From Hymenobacter persicinus (lineage in GTDB: Bacteria > Bacteroidota > Bacteroidia > Cytophagales > Hymenobacteraceae), in assembly GCF_004167665.1 (NCBI RefSeq), contig NZ_SEWE01000004.1, forward strand, positions 62,001 to 126,000: DNA of 64,000 bases. Reading direction: 5' to 3'. The position numbers and the translations under genes were made by a program. Below the pieces are notes generated by a model, which saw only the letters and a list, made by a program, of their open reading frames with translations, had not been told where the DNA came from and made no database searches. This document shows positions 1 through 7,651 of the stretch, piece after piece; position 1 is the first letter of the stretch; each line of letters starts with the position of its first letter.

Positions 1-1742
1 ACGGTGCCGATGCTGAGCATGCGGTGCTCCAGGAGGCCCATGAGCTCGTCGTTGTCTTCCACCGCATCCTTGAGGTAGTTGATCTGGGCCCGGTAGGGGG
101 CAATGACGCCGATGGTGAGCAAGTCTTCCTCGTGGTCGGCGGGGTCATACACTTCCAGCAGCTGCGAGAGGCGCTTGAGCAGCAGGTCGGCTTCCTCGGG
201 GTTGGCAATCGAGCGGCTTTCCTCGATGCCCAGTTCCTGAAAGCCGAAGCCGGCCGTGTCGAGAAACTCCACCGGCAGGTCGGGGGCAAAGCGCAGGTCG
301 TAGGCGGGCAAATCGGCGTGGGCTACGGTGGGCGCGGCTTTGAGGCGGCCGTCGTAGAATTGCTCGGAGCTAAATTCCATGATCTGCTCGTGCATGCGGT
401 ACTGCACCTCCAGCATCCGGGCCGCGTCGGGCTGGCGGTGAATGCACTTCTCAAACAGGGTTTCGCGCAGTCCGTCGCGGGCAGCCTTTTCGCTTTTCAC
501 CGTGGGCGGCAGCTGCTGATGGTCGCCGGCCAGCACCACCCGGCCCGCCTTGGTAATCGGAATCCAGCAGCCCGGCTCCAGGGCTTGGGCCGCCTCGTCG
601 ATAAACACGGTTTCGTAGGTCAGGTGGCGGATGGCCCGGTTGGAGGCGCCCACCAGCGTGCAGGTTATCACCTGCACCTTGTCGAGCAAATCCTCGGTGA
701 TGTAGCGCTCCAGATTGTCGGAATCCTGGAGCAGCAAATGGGCTTGCTCCTTGAGCAGGCGGCGCTGCTCGCGTTCCTCCCAGCCGTAGTGGCGCTTGAA
801 CTTGCCGGCCTGCTCCCGGTACTGCTCGGCGGTCTGGCGCATGGCGCGCAACTCCCCGTAGCTCTTGTGCTCCATGATCTGGGCGTCGAGGGTGTGGTGG
901 AGTAGCAAATCCGACACGCGGGAGGGGTTGCCCATGCGAATCACGTTCACGCCCCGCTCGGCCAGCTTTTCGGTGAGCAGGTCTACGGCCGTATTCGAGG
1001 GCGCGCACACCAGCACCCGCCGTTCACGCCGGATGGTTTCCAGGATGGCCTGGACTAGCGTCGTGGTTTTGCCGGTGCCGGGCGGGCCGTGGATGATGGC
1101 CACGTCCTTGGCCGCCAGCACGTGGCGCACGGCCGCCAGCTGGCTTTCATTCAGGGGCGAAGGGTAGTAGAGGGTGGATTCCGACTCGTCGCGGTAGCGG
1201 GCGGGCTTGGCGCCCAGCAGCACGTCGCGCAGCTCGGCCAGGCGGGTTTCGTAGGCGCCCATCACCTTGCCCAGGGCAAACTCCATCTCCCGGTAGCTGA
1301 CCTCGTCGAAGGTCAGGTCCACGCCCAGCTTGCCGTCGTCAATCCAGTCGGGCAAATCTTCCTTGGTGGTGGCCAGCAGAATCTTGTTGCGCTTGACGCT
1401 GGTAATGACTCCGCTGAGCGTGGGCCGGTCGGTGGCGGCGCGGCCGGGAATGTTGCCGAAGAGGGCGGCGTTTTTGCCCACCTGAAACAGGTGCAGGCCG
1501 GTTTGGGCGGCGGGCCGCTCAATTTCGAGCACCAGCTTGCCGCCGAAGCCAATTTCCTCCTTGGTGATTTTGACCGGGTACCAGGTCAGGCCGCGCTTCT
1601 GCCGCTCGCCGATGGTAGCCTGGGCACTCTTGATTTTAAACTGTTCGAGGTCCTCCTGCTGCTCGAGCTTCAGGAGGGCCTGGACCTTGCGCAGCTCTTT
1701 TTCCAGGGCGTACGGGTCGGTATAGGTAGGTTGTTCAGACAA
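1..1742 (-). CDS. SF1 DNA/RNA helicase, AAA-type (3' end outside window)
   Basis: Superfamily 1 helicase of the IGHMBP2/Upf1-like group, expected to unwind nucleic acid using ATP in the cytoplasm. The frame reads without a stop from 1742 to the window edge. Walker A GPPGTGKTT lies near residue 220, with N-E-S-Q just before it as a Q-motif-like element. The Walker B motif FIDEAAQA lies near residue 380, followed by GDHQQLPPT (motif III) and VQYRMHEQI (motif IV region). The N-terminal 200 residues hold the usual beta-barrel type insertion. No ATG precedes the conserved region, so the start is taken as TTG at 1742 (protein begins SEQPTYTDPY). The C-terminal motifs V and VI are beyond the left edge. 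Family assignment is firm; the biological role is not known. Confidence 0.9.
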   Translation of the reverse strand, partial: MSEQPTYTDPYALEKELRKVQALLKLEQQEDLEQFKIKSAQATIGERQKRGLTWYPVKITKEEIGFGGKLVLEIERPAAQTGLHLFQVGKNAALFGNIPGRAATDRPTLSGVITSVKRNKILLATTKEDLPDWIDDGKLGVDLTFDEVSYREMEFALGKVMGAYETRLAELRDVLLGAKPARYRDESESTLYYPSPLNESQLAAVRHVLAAKDVAIIHGPPGTGKTTTLVQAILETIRRERRVLVCAPSNTAVDLLTEKLAERGVNVIRMGNPSRVSDLLLHHTLDAQIMEHKSYGELRAMRQTAEQYREQAGKFKRHYGWEEREQRRLLKEQAHLLLQDSDNLERYITEDLLDKVQVITCTLVGASNRAIRHLTYETVFIDEAAQALEPGCWIPITKAGRVVLAGDHQQLPPTVKSEKAARDGLRETLFEKCIHRQPDAARMLEVQYRMHEQIMEFSSEQFYDGRLKAAPTVAHADLPAYDLRFAPDLPVEFLDTAGFGFQELGIEESRSIANPEEADLLLKRLSQLLEVYDPADHEEDLLTIGVIAPYRAQINYLKDAVEDNDELMGLLEHRMLSIGT

Positions 1743-1828
1743 AAGGGAAGGCTGTTTATGAGTCCGTGATAACAACGGAAACGGCAAAATGGTGGCCGAA
1801 GGTCGGGCAGAAAATCGGAAGGAGCAGT

Positions 1829-2194
1829 TTAAAGCCGGTTCATGCCGGTGGAGCGGCTCAGGTAGGATTCCAATTCAGCCATGTCACGGAAAATAGGGCA
1901 AGCAACGTCTATAAACTCCTGCAAAGCTGATTCACTGTCTAGATGCATATCTAGGAGAAACCCTTCTTCGTCGAAATCCATGTGGTCAACTAAATCATCG
2001 GTATTGAAATCAATCAGCAGAAATGTCACCTCAACCAGAGAGAAGTCGTCTCCAGCTGAAGAATACTTTTGGAACAGGGCTTTGTACGTCGCTAGCTCGG
2101 GGGGTGAGAAGTCAGCAAAGACTTGATACATCTGCTCGGGCGAACCATGCTGCGCACCATTTATGAACCTGACCTCAAAAGGAAAGCTGTCCAT
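1829..2194 (-). CDS. Imm51-like putative immunity protein (paralogue A)
   Basis: Acidic cytosolic protein of 121 aa with no signal peptide or membrane segment. It begins with a SFPFEV segment, has a LFQKY segment in the middle and ends with PIFRDMAELESYL. The same landmarks occur in the gene at 4647-5018 (TFPFQI, LFEKY, PIFADLGRLNQYF), so the two are divergent paralogues. The PIF-D-L-Y ending and the F-E-K/R-Y-G-x-G core of the second copy resemble the Imm51 family of immunity proteins from polymorphic toxin systems; that link is by eye. No toxin gene is visible beside it. Base composition is lower in GC than the neighbours, which fits acquisition. It could also be an unrelated small acidic domain. 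Confidence 0.7.
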   Translation of the reverse strand: MDSFPFEVRFINGAQHGSPEQMYQVFADFSPPELATYKALFQKYSSAGDDFSLVEVTFLLIDFNTDDLVDHMDFDEEGFLLDMHLDSESALQEFIDVACPIFRDMAELESYLSRSTGMNRL

Positions 2195-2238
2195 ATCTCT
2201 TGATTTGGAAAAAGGTCAGTGTATATGCAAAAAAGAAC

Positions 2239-2338
2239 GTCATGCTGAGCCCCGCGAAGCATCTCTACTGCAATGGTAATTACTACGCAACGAAGCGGTA
2301 GAGATGCTTCGGCTTCGCGTTGCTTCGCTCAGCATGAC
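2239..2338. repeat. REP/MITE-like imperfect palindrome
   Basis: A roughly 100-base imperfect inverted repeat between two minus-strand genes. The outer arms are GTCATGCTGAGC at 2239-2250 and GCTCAGCATGAC at 2327-2338. The inner arms are GAAGCATCTCTAC near 2256-2268 and GTAGAGATGCTTC near 2298-2310. The short centre (2269-2297) is unpaired. The right half carries a short extra GCTTCG-rich stretch, so pairing is imperfect. It looks like a dispersed non-coding palindromic element; only one copy is in this window. It could fold in RNA as a long hairpin at the end of the downstream-facing gene. Confidence 0.75.
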
Positions 2339-2361
2339 ACGCCAAATACCAAATACCAAGT

Positions 2362-3447
2362 CTACTTCCCCGCCTTTATCTTCCCCCGGTGCTGCCGCAA
2401 GGCTTCCCGAACCTCGGTGGCGGTGGCCAACTCGTCGAGGTAGGGGCGGGGCGTGGGGTCTTGCTCGTAGCGGGGGACGATGGAAGCGTCCGTGAAACGG
2501 TACTGGAAGATGGTGGTGGCGTAGTGCGCGGCGCGGCCGGTTAGGCGGGTGCCGTCGTCGGCGGTAAACTCCTCGCGCAGGCTGCACTCACTCAGCGTGA
2601 GCAGCTCCTTTTGCCCGTCCTGATTTACGTCGGTGAAGAACAGGGCAGCCAGGGTGGTTACATCGCCGAGGGAGCCCAGGGACAGCACCTGCACGTTGTA
2701 GGTGTCGGCCTTGATGGGGTCGAGCACGAACAGGTCGCTGCCGTACTCATTCCCTTCGCGGCCCGGCACCGAGAAGAACAGCTGCTGCCCGAACGGGCCC
2801 GGAATCCAGCCGTAGACGAGCAGGTCGCCCGAAGCCGGGTACGAAAGCGGGAGGACGCGGGCCAGAAACTCGTCGGCGGCCTCCAGGGGTTGGCGACGGG
2901 CAATTCCGGCGCGCAGGGTCCGGGCTTCGAGGCGGCGGGCGGTAGAATCGGGTATGGCGGGACGCGGGGCGGGCGGCACCAGCCGGGTGGGCGAGGCCGG
3001 CCCGAGCAGGCGCAGAGGCACGTCGTGATATGCTACCCGCACGGGCTGGCCGTGGTGGCGGCCGGGCACGAAGGCCGGCAGTGCCCGGATAGCCGCCAGC
3101 AGCGGGGCATCAATATAATCCAGGATGCCGTGAACCATAACCAGGTTCTCGATTTTGCCGGTTTTGCCCACCACAAACTGCACGAACACGCGGCTTTGCT
3201 CCGTCACGCCAATGTCTTTGGGCAGGGTCAGGCGATGCTGCACGGCCGCTTCCAGCGCCGTAATAATGTCGCCACCGCCGACCAGCCGGGGGACTTGCTC
3301 CACGGTCGTGGGGGTATACACCGGCTCCGGCGCGTGGCGGTGCGCGGCGGTCTGCCCCTGGGCTGCGGGCAGAAAAGAGGCCGGGCCGGGAATACCCAGC
3401 AACAAGAGTAGAACCAGCCCAAGCGGGCAAAGCAGAGAAGCACGCAT
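2362..3447 (-). CDS. Secreted protein with TonB C-terminal-like domain
   Basis: About 361 aa, starting at the ATG at 3447 because this begins a clear signal peptide (MRASLLCPLG, a Leu-rich core, then a small-residue cleavage area). Residues about 65-150 match the TonB C-terminal fold: VFVQFVVGKTGKIENL, then an aspartate-containing helix and PAFVPGRHHGQPVRV, the usual V-x-F-x-V-x-x-x-G and P-x-F-x-P-G pattern. The C-terminal half holds a short calcium-loop-like motif DVNQDGQKELL as in FG-GAP repeats. There is no N-terminal inner-membrane anchor plus proline-rich spacer, so it is not a classical energy-transducing TonB. It is more likely an exported protein using this fold for binding. Role unknown. 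Confidence 0.75.
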   Translation of the reverse strand: MRASLLCPLGLVLLLLLGIPGPASFLPAAQGQTAAHRHAPEPVYTPTTVEQVPRLVGGGDIITALEAAVQHRLTLPKDIGVTEQSRVFVQFVVGKTGKIENLVMVHGILDYIDAPLLAAIRALPAFVPGRHHGQPVRVAYHDVPLRLLGPASPTRLVPPAPRPAIPDSTARRLEARTLRAGIARRQPLEAADEFLARVLPLSYPASGDLLVYGWIPGPFGQQLFFSVPGREGNEYGSDLFVLDPIKADTYNVQVLSLGSLGDVTTLAALFFTDVNQDGQKELLTLSECSLREEFTADDGTRLTGRAAHYATTIFQYRFTDASIVPRYEQDPTPRPYLDELATATEVREALRQHRGKIKAGK

Positions 3448-3562
3448 ACGCACGGGGTAACGGACTGCAAGTAACGACTGGCCCACCAGCGGACCAAGCC
3501 GGGAGGCCGACGGAGTCGGCCTTGCACAATCGCCAGCAGCGGCGTCGGCCGCTGACAAGGCT

Positions 3563-3910
3563 GTGTACCTGCGGGTAAAGGCCGACTGGGTTCAGCCTAA
3601 CCTGCGGGCCTACTTGCGGCAGCCGGGCGCCTCCACTGGGTTTATCGGGCTGAATCTGCCCGCCGGGCAGAACCCTGCGCTGGTGGAGGTAGGCAGCGCC
3701 AAGTCGGCCTTTGGGGCCGGCCAGGAGGTGCGCTTTGGCATCTTTACCAATGACTTGCCGGTGAAAGGCCCGGGCTCCGTCGTTGCGGAACTGGTCCGGG
3801 CGGGCGTGGTCATTGCCGGGCCGGTAACCCGGGATAATACAAATCCGCCCAGGTATGACCAGGGCAGCCAGAGTGCCGAAAGCAACATGACGGTCACGCT
3901 GCCCCAGTAA
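3563..3910 (+). CDS. Unrecognised ORF, probable gene fragment
   Basis: An open frame of 115 codons starting from GTG at 3563; the frame is open upstream to 3461 with no ATG. The protein begins YLRVKADWVQP and ends MTVTLPQ, with a beta-rich, Gly/Val-rich middle and no motif I recognise. It is a plus-strand island among minus-strand genes and sits directly before a clear aldo/keto reductase remnant, so it may be the tail of another disrupted gene. Codon use looks protein-like, but the missing start and lack of a family keep confidence low. Confidence 0.35.
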   Translation: MYLRVKADWVQPNLRAYLRQPGASTGFIGLNLPAGQNPALVEVGSAKSAFGAGQEVRFGIFTNDLPVKGPGSVVAELVRAGVVIAGPVTRDNTNPPRYDQGSQSAESNMTVTLPQ

Positions 3911-3927
3911 CAGGACGCACCGCTCTG

Positions 3928-4140
3928 ATGGCAGCCTTGGTGCGCCCCGGACCCCGGCCGGGCGGCCTGCTTCTTTCCGCGGCCCTGGCTGGTAGCCATC
4001 CGCAGCTGTCCGTGCTCATCGGGGCCAGCAAGCCCAACCAACTCACCGACTCCCTGTTCTGCCTCGACAACCTGCCGTTCAGCGAGGAGGAACTCGGCCG
4101 GATCGAGCAAAACCTGGGCGCGCCGGAAGTGGCGGGCTAG
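3928..4140 (+). pseudogene. Aldo/keto reductase, C-terminal remnant
   Basis: Seventy codons whose second half matches the C-terminus of the L-glyceraldehyde-3-phosphate reductase (YghZ/MgrA-like) branch of aldo/keto reductases. It has SVLIGASKPNQLTDSL, then FCLDNLPFSEEELGRIEQ, which in intact proteins forms the cofactor phosphate-binding end of the barrel. Intact members are over 300 aa; the TIM barrel with the D-Y-K-H catalytic tetrad is absent upstream. The first 25 codons (Pro/Gly/Arg-rich) do not look like the family. It is read as a truncated remnant that is probably non-functional. Its stop overlaps the end of the convergent lipoprotein gene by four bases. Confidence 0.7.
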
Positions 4141-4499
4141 CGGGGCTGCACGGCCAGGCAGGAAAGTGTGGCGGAAAAGTCGGCGGGGGCGCCGTTGGTC
4201 ACCGGCCCCGTCGAACCGTAGCCGATGTACACTACCTGCCCGCTTTGCTGCCGGGGCTGGTAGGCGTCCCAGGCGGCGCCCCGGGGTTGCAGGCGGGTGC
4301 CATCGGCCAGCTCCAGAGTGGTATGCTGGGTGGGGCACTGCGCCGTCAGGCCCGCGCACAGGCGCACGGTGGCCGGCGTGCCGCAAGCCGTTTCGGTGGG
4401 CTCAACGGGCGCCTTGTCGACGCAGCCGGCCAGCAGGAGCAGGCTCGTGAGCAGGGCCGGGCCGGCCGCCCGCCCCGAGGAGGTGAACACAAGTTGCAT
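4137..4499 (-). CDS. Small lipoprotein of unknown function
   Basis: Starting at the ATG at 4499 gives 120 aa with a lipoprotein signal: a Leu-rich core and the lipobox LLLLAGC, followed by VDKAPVEPTE. The mature part carries several further cysteines (ACGTPATVRLC, AQCPT, SCLAV), enough for disulphides in the periplasm or at the surface. No family recognised. The longer upstream frame has no ATG-supported signal sequence and was discarded. The gene converges on the aldo/keto reductase remnant. Confidence 0.7.
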   Translation of the reverse strand: MQLVFTSSGRAAGPALLTSLLLLAGCVDKAPVEPTETACGTPATVRLCAGLTAQCPTQHTTLELADGTRLQPRGAAWDAYQPRQQSGQVVYIGYGSTGPVTNGAPADFSATLSCLAVQPR

Positions 4500-4646
4500 A
4501 GGTAGGCAGTAGAGCAGGAACGGAAAAGCACGGGGCGCTGGTCCGGCGAAGGGCCAACCGGAGAAGGAGGCTCGGGCGCTGCTCAAGGTTGCAGAGCCGA
4601 CGCAGAACAGCCACAAAAAAACGCGCCGGAGGCTGCCCCGGGGTTC

Positions 4647-5018
4647 CTACTCGAAAAAGTCGCTCGGGTCGGCCTGGCAGAAATACTGGTTCAAGCGGCC
4701 CAGGTCGGCGAAGATAGGCTGCACCCGGCGCAGAAACTCGCGCACGGTGTCGGCCGAGTCGGCGTAGTAGATGAGATGGGCGGGGGTGGAAAAGCCCTGC
4801 AGGTGGTCGAGCAGGGCCGGGGCGTCCTCCTCCAGAATGGTGCTGATGTGCTCCTGCCACGAGAGTCCGCCGCCCCCGAACCCGTATTTCTCAAACAGGT
4901 AGAAGTAGCCCTCCAGCGCCGGGTCGGCTTCCACGTTGGCCGTAATGCCGAACTGCGCATCGTCGACCCGCAGGTGCTCGGGTAGGGCGACAATCTGAAA
5001 GGGAAAGGTGTTTTCCAT
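4647..5018 (-). CDS. Imm51-like putative immunity protein (paralogue B)
   Basis: Starting at the ATG at 5018 (MENTFPFQ) gives 123 aa; the longer upstream frame is Arg/Pro-rich and unlikely. The protein is acidic, with LFEKYGFGGGGLSWQEHI in the centre and PIFADLGRLNQYF near the end. This is the arrangement of Imm51-type immunity proteins (aromatic-E-x-Y/R-G-x-G-G-x-x-W, then P-I-F-x-D-x-x-x-L). It is a divergent paralogue of the gene at 1829-2194, 2.5 kb away. No adjacent toxin or Rhs/WXG gene is seen. A near-match to the promoter element (TACCTTTA) lies just upstream, near 5040. Family link is by motif, function inferred. Confidence 0.75.
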   Translation of the reverse strand: MENTFPFQIVALPEHLRVDDAQFGITANVEADPALEGYFYLFEKYGFGGGGLSWQEHISTILEEDAPALLDHLQGFSTPAHLIYYADSADTVREFLRRVQPIFADLGRLNQYFCQADPSDFFE

Positions 5019-5071
5019 GGGTGGGGCGGGGCAAACGGTAAAGGTACGCCGCCGGTACTGCCCGGACCCGG

Positions 5072-5443
5072 CTACGGGGTGCGGAACTCCCCGATGTGCC
5101 ACAGGATTCCCGCCGGATCGTGCACGAAGCCTTCTTTGCCCCAGGCTTCCTCCCGGATGGCGCTGACTTTCACGCCGGGGTAGCGGCCGGGCAGGTCCCG
5201 GGCCTGCAGGGCCGTCCAGTAGGCCTCCACGTCGCCGACTTCCAGAAAGAGCATGGTGTTGTCGACCCAGTCGGGTACGTAGGCATCCTGCAGGTAAAAG
5301 CCGAACCCCTGGGTGCTGAAGTACGACAGCCGGGGCGCCAGCACGCTTTCGGTAAAGCCAAAATCGTGGTAGAAACGGCGCGACAGGGCGAAATCTTTGG
5401 CGCCCACGAAGGGCCGGAGGGAAAGGATGCGCTGCTGCTCCAT
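5072..5443 (-). CDS. VOC family protein (glyoxalase/bleomycin resistance-like)
   Basis: A single vicinal-oxygen-chelate domain, 123 aa, cytosolic. It opens with LRPFVGAKDFALSRRFYHDFGF, shows the F-L-E-V-G-D second strand, and ends with FVHDPAGILWHIGEF, the typical D-P-x-G-x-x-W/x-H/I-x-E ending. This resembles the bleomycin-resistance-like sub-branch rather than metal-dependent glyoxalase I. Substrate unknown; it may bind or detoxify small molecules. Confidence 0.85.
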   Translation of the reverse strand: MEQQRILSLRPFVGAKDFALSRRFYHDFGFTESVLAPRLSYFSTQGFGFYLQDAYVPDWVDNTMLFLEVGDVEAYWTALQARDLPGRYPGVKVSAIREEAWGKEGFVHDPAGILWHIGEFRTP

Positions 5444-5505
5444 GGCCGGAAAAAGGAGAGGAAGAAATCGGAGGTTGAAGTCCGGGTTACCAGAACCCGC
5501 CGGGT

Positions 5506-5982
5506 TTAGGTGAACTGCTCGATAAGCGCGGCCAGATGGGGAAACTCCGCCGTCAGCGTTGCGCGTTGGGCCAGCTCAAAATCGGCGAAATCGAAGCCCG
5601 GGGCCACCGTGCAGCTGACCAAGGCAAAGCCCGCCGGGTGGCGGAGGCGGGCGGCAAACCAGGCGTGGGCCGGAATCACGGCCTGCGGAACTTCCCCGCG
5701 GCTAAAGTCGCTGCCCAGCAGAATGGTGGTGGGCTCCGGGCCGTCGAGCACCACAATTTCCAGGGTCTGGCCCTGGTGAAAAAACCACAGCTCGTCGGAC
5801 TTGATGCGGTGAAAATGGGACTTATCCTCGTTTTCGAGCAGGTAATAAATGGCCGTACTCACGCTGCGGGGCTGGCCCTCGGCCGTGCGGAGGCCGGCGG
5901 CGGAGCGGTAGGTTTCCCGGTAGTAGCCGCCCTCGGGGTGGGGCAGCAGGCGTAGGTGATGGATGATGTCGGGGGCAGTCAT
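5506..5982 (-). CDS. Cupin domain protein, DUF985 (Cupin_5)
   Basis: 158 aa with the Cupin_5/DUF985 signature LLPHPEGGYYRETYRS near residue 12, then STAIYYLLENEDKSHFHRIKSDELWFFHQG with the metal-type histidines, and PAHAWFAA as the second cupin motif. Members are small beta-barrel proteins of uncertain role, some related to sugar-binding or epimerase-like cupins. It starts at ATG 5982 directly before the domain. It lies in the minus-strand run 4137-7029. Confidence 0.9.
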   Translation of the reverse strand: MTAPDIIHHLRLLPHPEGGYYRETYRSAAGLRTAEGQPRSVSTAIYYLLENEDKSHFHRIKSDELWFFHQGQTLEIVVLDGPEPTTILLGSDFSRGEVPQAVIPAHAWFAARLRHPAGFALVSCTVAPGFDFADFELAQRATLTAEFPHLAALIEQFT

Positions 5983-6045
5983 GGGGCAAAGAACGGCACT
6001 GGAAGCGGAAAAATATCGGCGCCGCCTGGGCGCTCCGGCAGCGCC

Positions 6046-6396
6046 TCAGGTTGCAAACTTTTTGCCGCAGCACGCGCACCGCTGCAGCGTGGTGCCGGCG
6101 TAGTACAGGCGCTGCCACCAGGCCGGCCGCGCCAGTGGCGTCGTGGCCGTACTGCCGCAGCGGGGGCAGCGCACCACTTCCAAGGTGGCCCGACGTTCCT
6201 CAAAGTCCTCGACCAGGGGCCGGGCGGCGGGCACCTGGGCTTCCTCGATGAGCAGCTGGTACCAGATTCCGTCGCCGAAGGGAAAGGAGGGCGGCCCGCA
6301 GGTTTTGACCAAGGAGCTGATGTCGGCGTCCAGCAGCTCATTGTACAGGCGCACGGCCTCCGCGTAGGTCAGGTACTGGGCGGCGGCAACGAGCAT
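6046..6396 (-). CDS. DUF2007-like domain with C-terminal zinc ribbon
   Basis: Taken from ATG 6396 (MLVAAAQYLTYAEAV), 116 aa. Residues 8-70 look like the DUF2007 putative signal-transducing fold: LYNELLDADISSLV, then a strand pair ending in LLIEEAQVPAARPLVEDFEERR. The C-terminal 40 residues add CPRCGS and CACCGKKF, a four-cysteine zinc-ribbon. The combination suggests a small zinc-binding regulatory or adaptor protein. The DUF2007 match is by pattern only; the zinc ribbon is clear. Confidence 0.7.
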   Translation of the reverse strand: MLVAAAQYLTYAEAVRLYNELLDADISSLVKTCGPPSFPFGDGIWYQLLIEEAQVPAARPLVEDFEERRATLEVVRCPRCGSTATTPLARPAWWQRLYYAGTTLQRCACCGKKFAT

Positions 6397-6447
6397 GGCG
6401 GGCAAAAAAACGGTGGAAACGCCGGGCCGCACGACCCGGCGGCGGGC

Positions 6448-7029
6448 CTAGCGCCGGCCGCGGGCGGGCCGCAGCTTGCCGCGCAGCTTGTAAATATACC
6501 ACAGCAGCGCGGCGCTCAGCACGGCCAGCCCCACGGCCAGCAGCTCGCGGGTGGTGCGGGCCTGGCTGGCTTCCTCGGCCGTGGCTTGGTACTCGCGCAG
6601 CTTGGCCTCGCGCTGCCGGTCGCGCTCCTGCAGGTTCTGAATCTGGTTTTGCAGGTCGTAAAACCGCTCCCGGGTCATCGACTGGTCGCCCTTGGCCACC
6701 GTCACCTGGCGCTCGGCCTGGGTTTTCTCGGCCACGATGCTGGCCGTGCGGCGGATAGATGTTTCCTTCAGGGCCTGGACAATCTCGGTGTCCTTGCGAA
6801 TGATGGCCTTGAGCACGTCCACGACTTCCTGCAGGTCTTTCTTGCTGGGCTTGTTGCCAAACAAGCTGTTGCGCTGGGCGTTGGCCGCCTCGTAGGCCGC
6901 CACCATGCGGCCGCGCTCCTGAATCAGCGGGGCCAGCGGGTCGGGCTGGGCGGGGGCCGCGGCAGGCGTCTGGGCGCGGGCAGTAAGGGCTAAAAAGAGC
7001 AGCAGAACGGGGAAAAAGCGGTGCGTCAT
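6448..7029 (-). CDS. Exported coiled-coil protein with C-terminal membrane anchor
   Basis: 193 aa from ATG 7029, which begins a signal peptide (MTHRFFPVLLLFLALTARAQ). Residues about 30-150 are charged and helical, with repeated Q/E/R heptads. Near residue 165 a transmembrane helix (LLAVGLAVLSAALLWYIYKL) is followed by a very basic tail, RGKLRPARGRR. This predicts a periplasmic coiled coil with the tail in the cytoplasm. No family recognised. The preceding upstream frame lacks signal-sequence features. Confidence 0.7.
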   Translation of the reverse strand: MTHRFFPVLLLFLALTARAQTPAAAPAQPDPLAPLIQERGRMVAAYEAANAQRNSLFGNKPSKKDLQEVVDVLKAIIRKDTEIVQALKETSIRRTASIVAEKTQAERQVTVAKGDQSMTRERFYDLQNQIQNLQERDRQREAKLREYQATAEEASQARTTRELLAVGLAVLSAALLWYIYKLRGKLRPARGRR

Positions 7030-7131
7030 AGTGGCAAAGGAACGACGAACCCCGGCCTTAGGATACATTCCAGCGCAAAGTTCCGGGGCGGAGCTGCCCC
7101 AGCAGTTGGCTTTTTTTAGTATCTCGAAGGC

Positions 7132-7638
7132 ATGAAGCACTATCTATACCTACTGTATCTATCCGCGGGCCTGGCCATGACTGCCTGCGCCACCTCCAAA
7201 ACGGCCGGCCGCGGCAGCCGCACCACTACGGATGCGGCGCCCCGCATTACCGGCTCCAACAATATTCCCCAGAGCTACTATGACAATGCCCGCCGGACCG
7301 TGGAGCCGTTTCGCGTGGCCGACGTCAGTACCGATGCTACCTACGGCGTAACGCAGAAAAACCCGGTGTGCGTGGGTGGGGCCACTACCGATGGCGTCCG
7401 CAATCAGCAGCGCTACCTCAACGCGCTGCGGGGCCCCCAGGGCGAGGAAATCAGCTACCGCCGCCGGGGCAGCTGCTGTCCGTTTAAAACGCCCAACGGG
7501 TTGATTGAGGGAATGGGAATGCTGGACGCCTACGAAATCACCTGGGCCGGCAACGACAAGCCCGTGCTGCTGTACCTGAACTTCTACGACGAAGGGCCTC
7601 TGCACGCGCCGGTGGGCCTGACCTTGGCTCAGCCCTAG
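7132..7638 (+). CDS. Lipoprotein of a conserved Bacteroidota family
   Basis: 168 aa with a signal peptide and lipobox (LAMTAC). The conserved core is YGVTQKNPVCVGG, then RYLNALRGPQGE, RRGSCCPFKTPNG, and LDAYEITW with LYLNFYDEGPLHAPVG. From memory this is the Bacteroidota lipoprotein family sometimes labelled 2-dehydro-3-deoxyphosphooctonate aldolase in databases. It has no aldolase fold and the lipid anchor puts it in the envelope, so that enzymatic name should not be used. The paired cysteines in SCCPF are a notable conserved feature. Confidence 0.8.
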   Translation: MKHYLYLLYLSAGLAMTACATSKTAGRGSRTTTDAAPRITGSNNIPQSYYDNARRTVEPFRVADVSTDATYGVTQKNPVCVGGATTDGVRNQQRYLNALRGPQGEEISYRRRGSCCPFKTPNGLIEGMGMLDAYEITWAGNDKPVLLYLNFYDEGPLHAPVGLTLAQP

Positions 7639-7651
7639 CCCGGCCGCGGCG

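Noticed and set aside
2240-2587. Short open frames through the palindromic repeat
   Set aside because: They fall in the repeat and in the 3' end of the TonB-domain gene; no coding signature.
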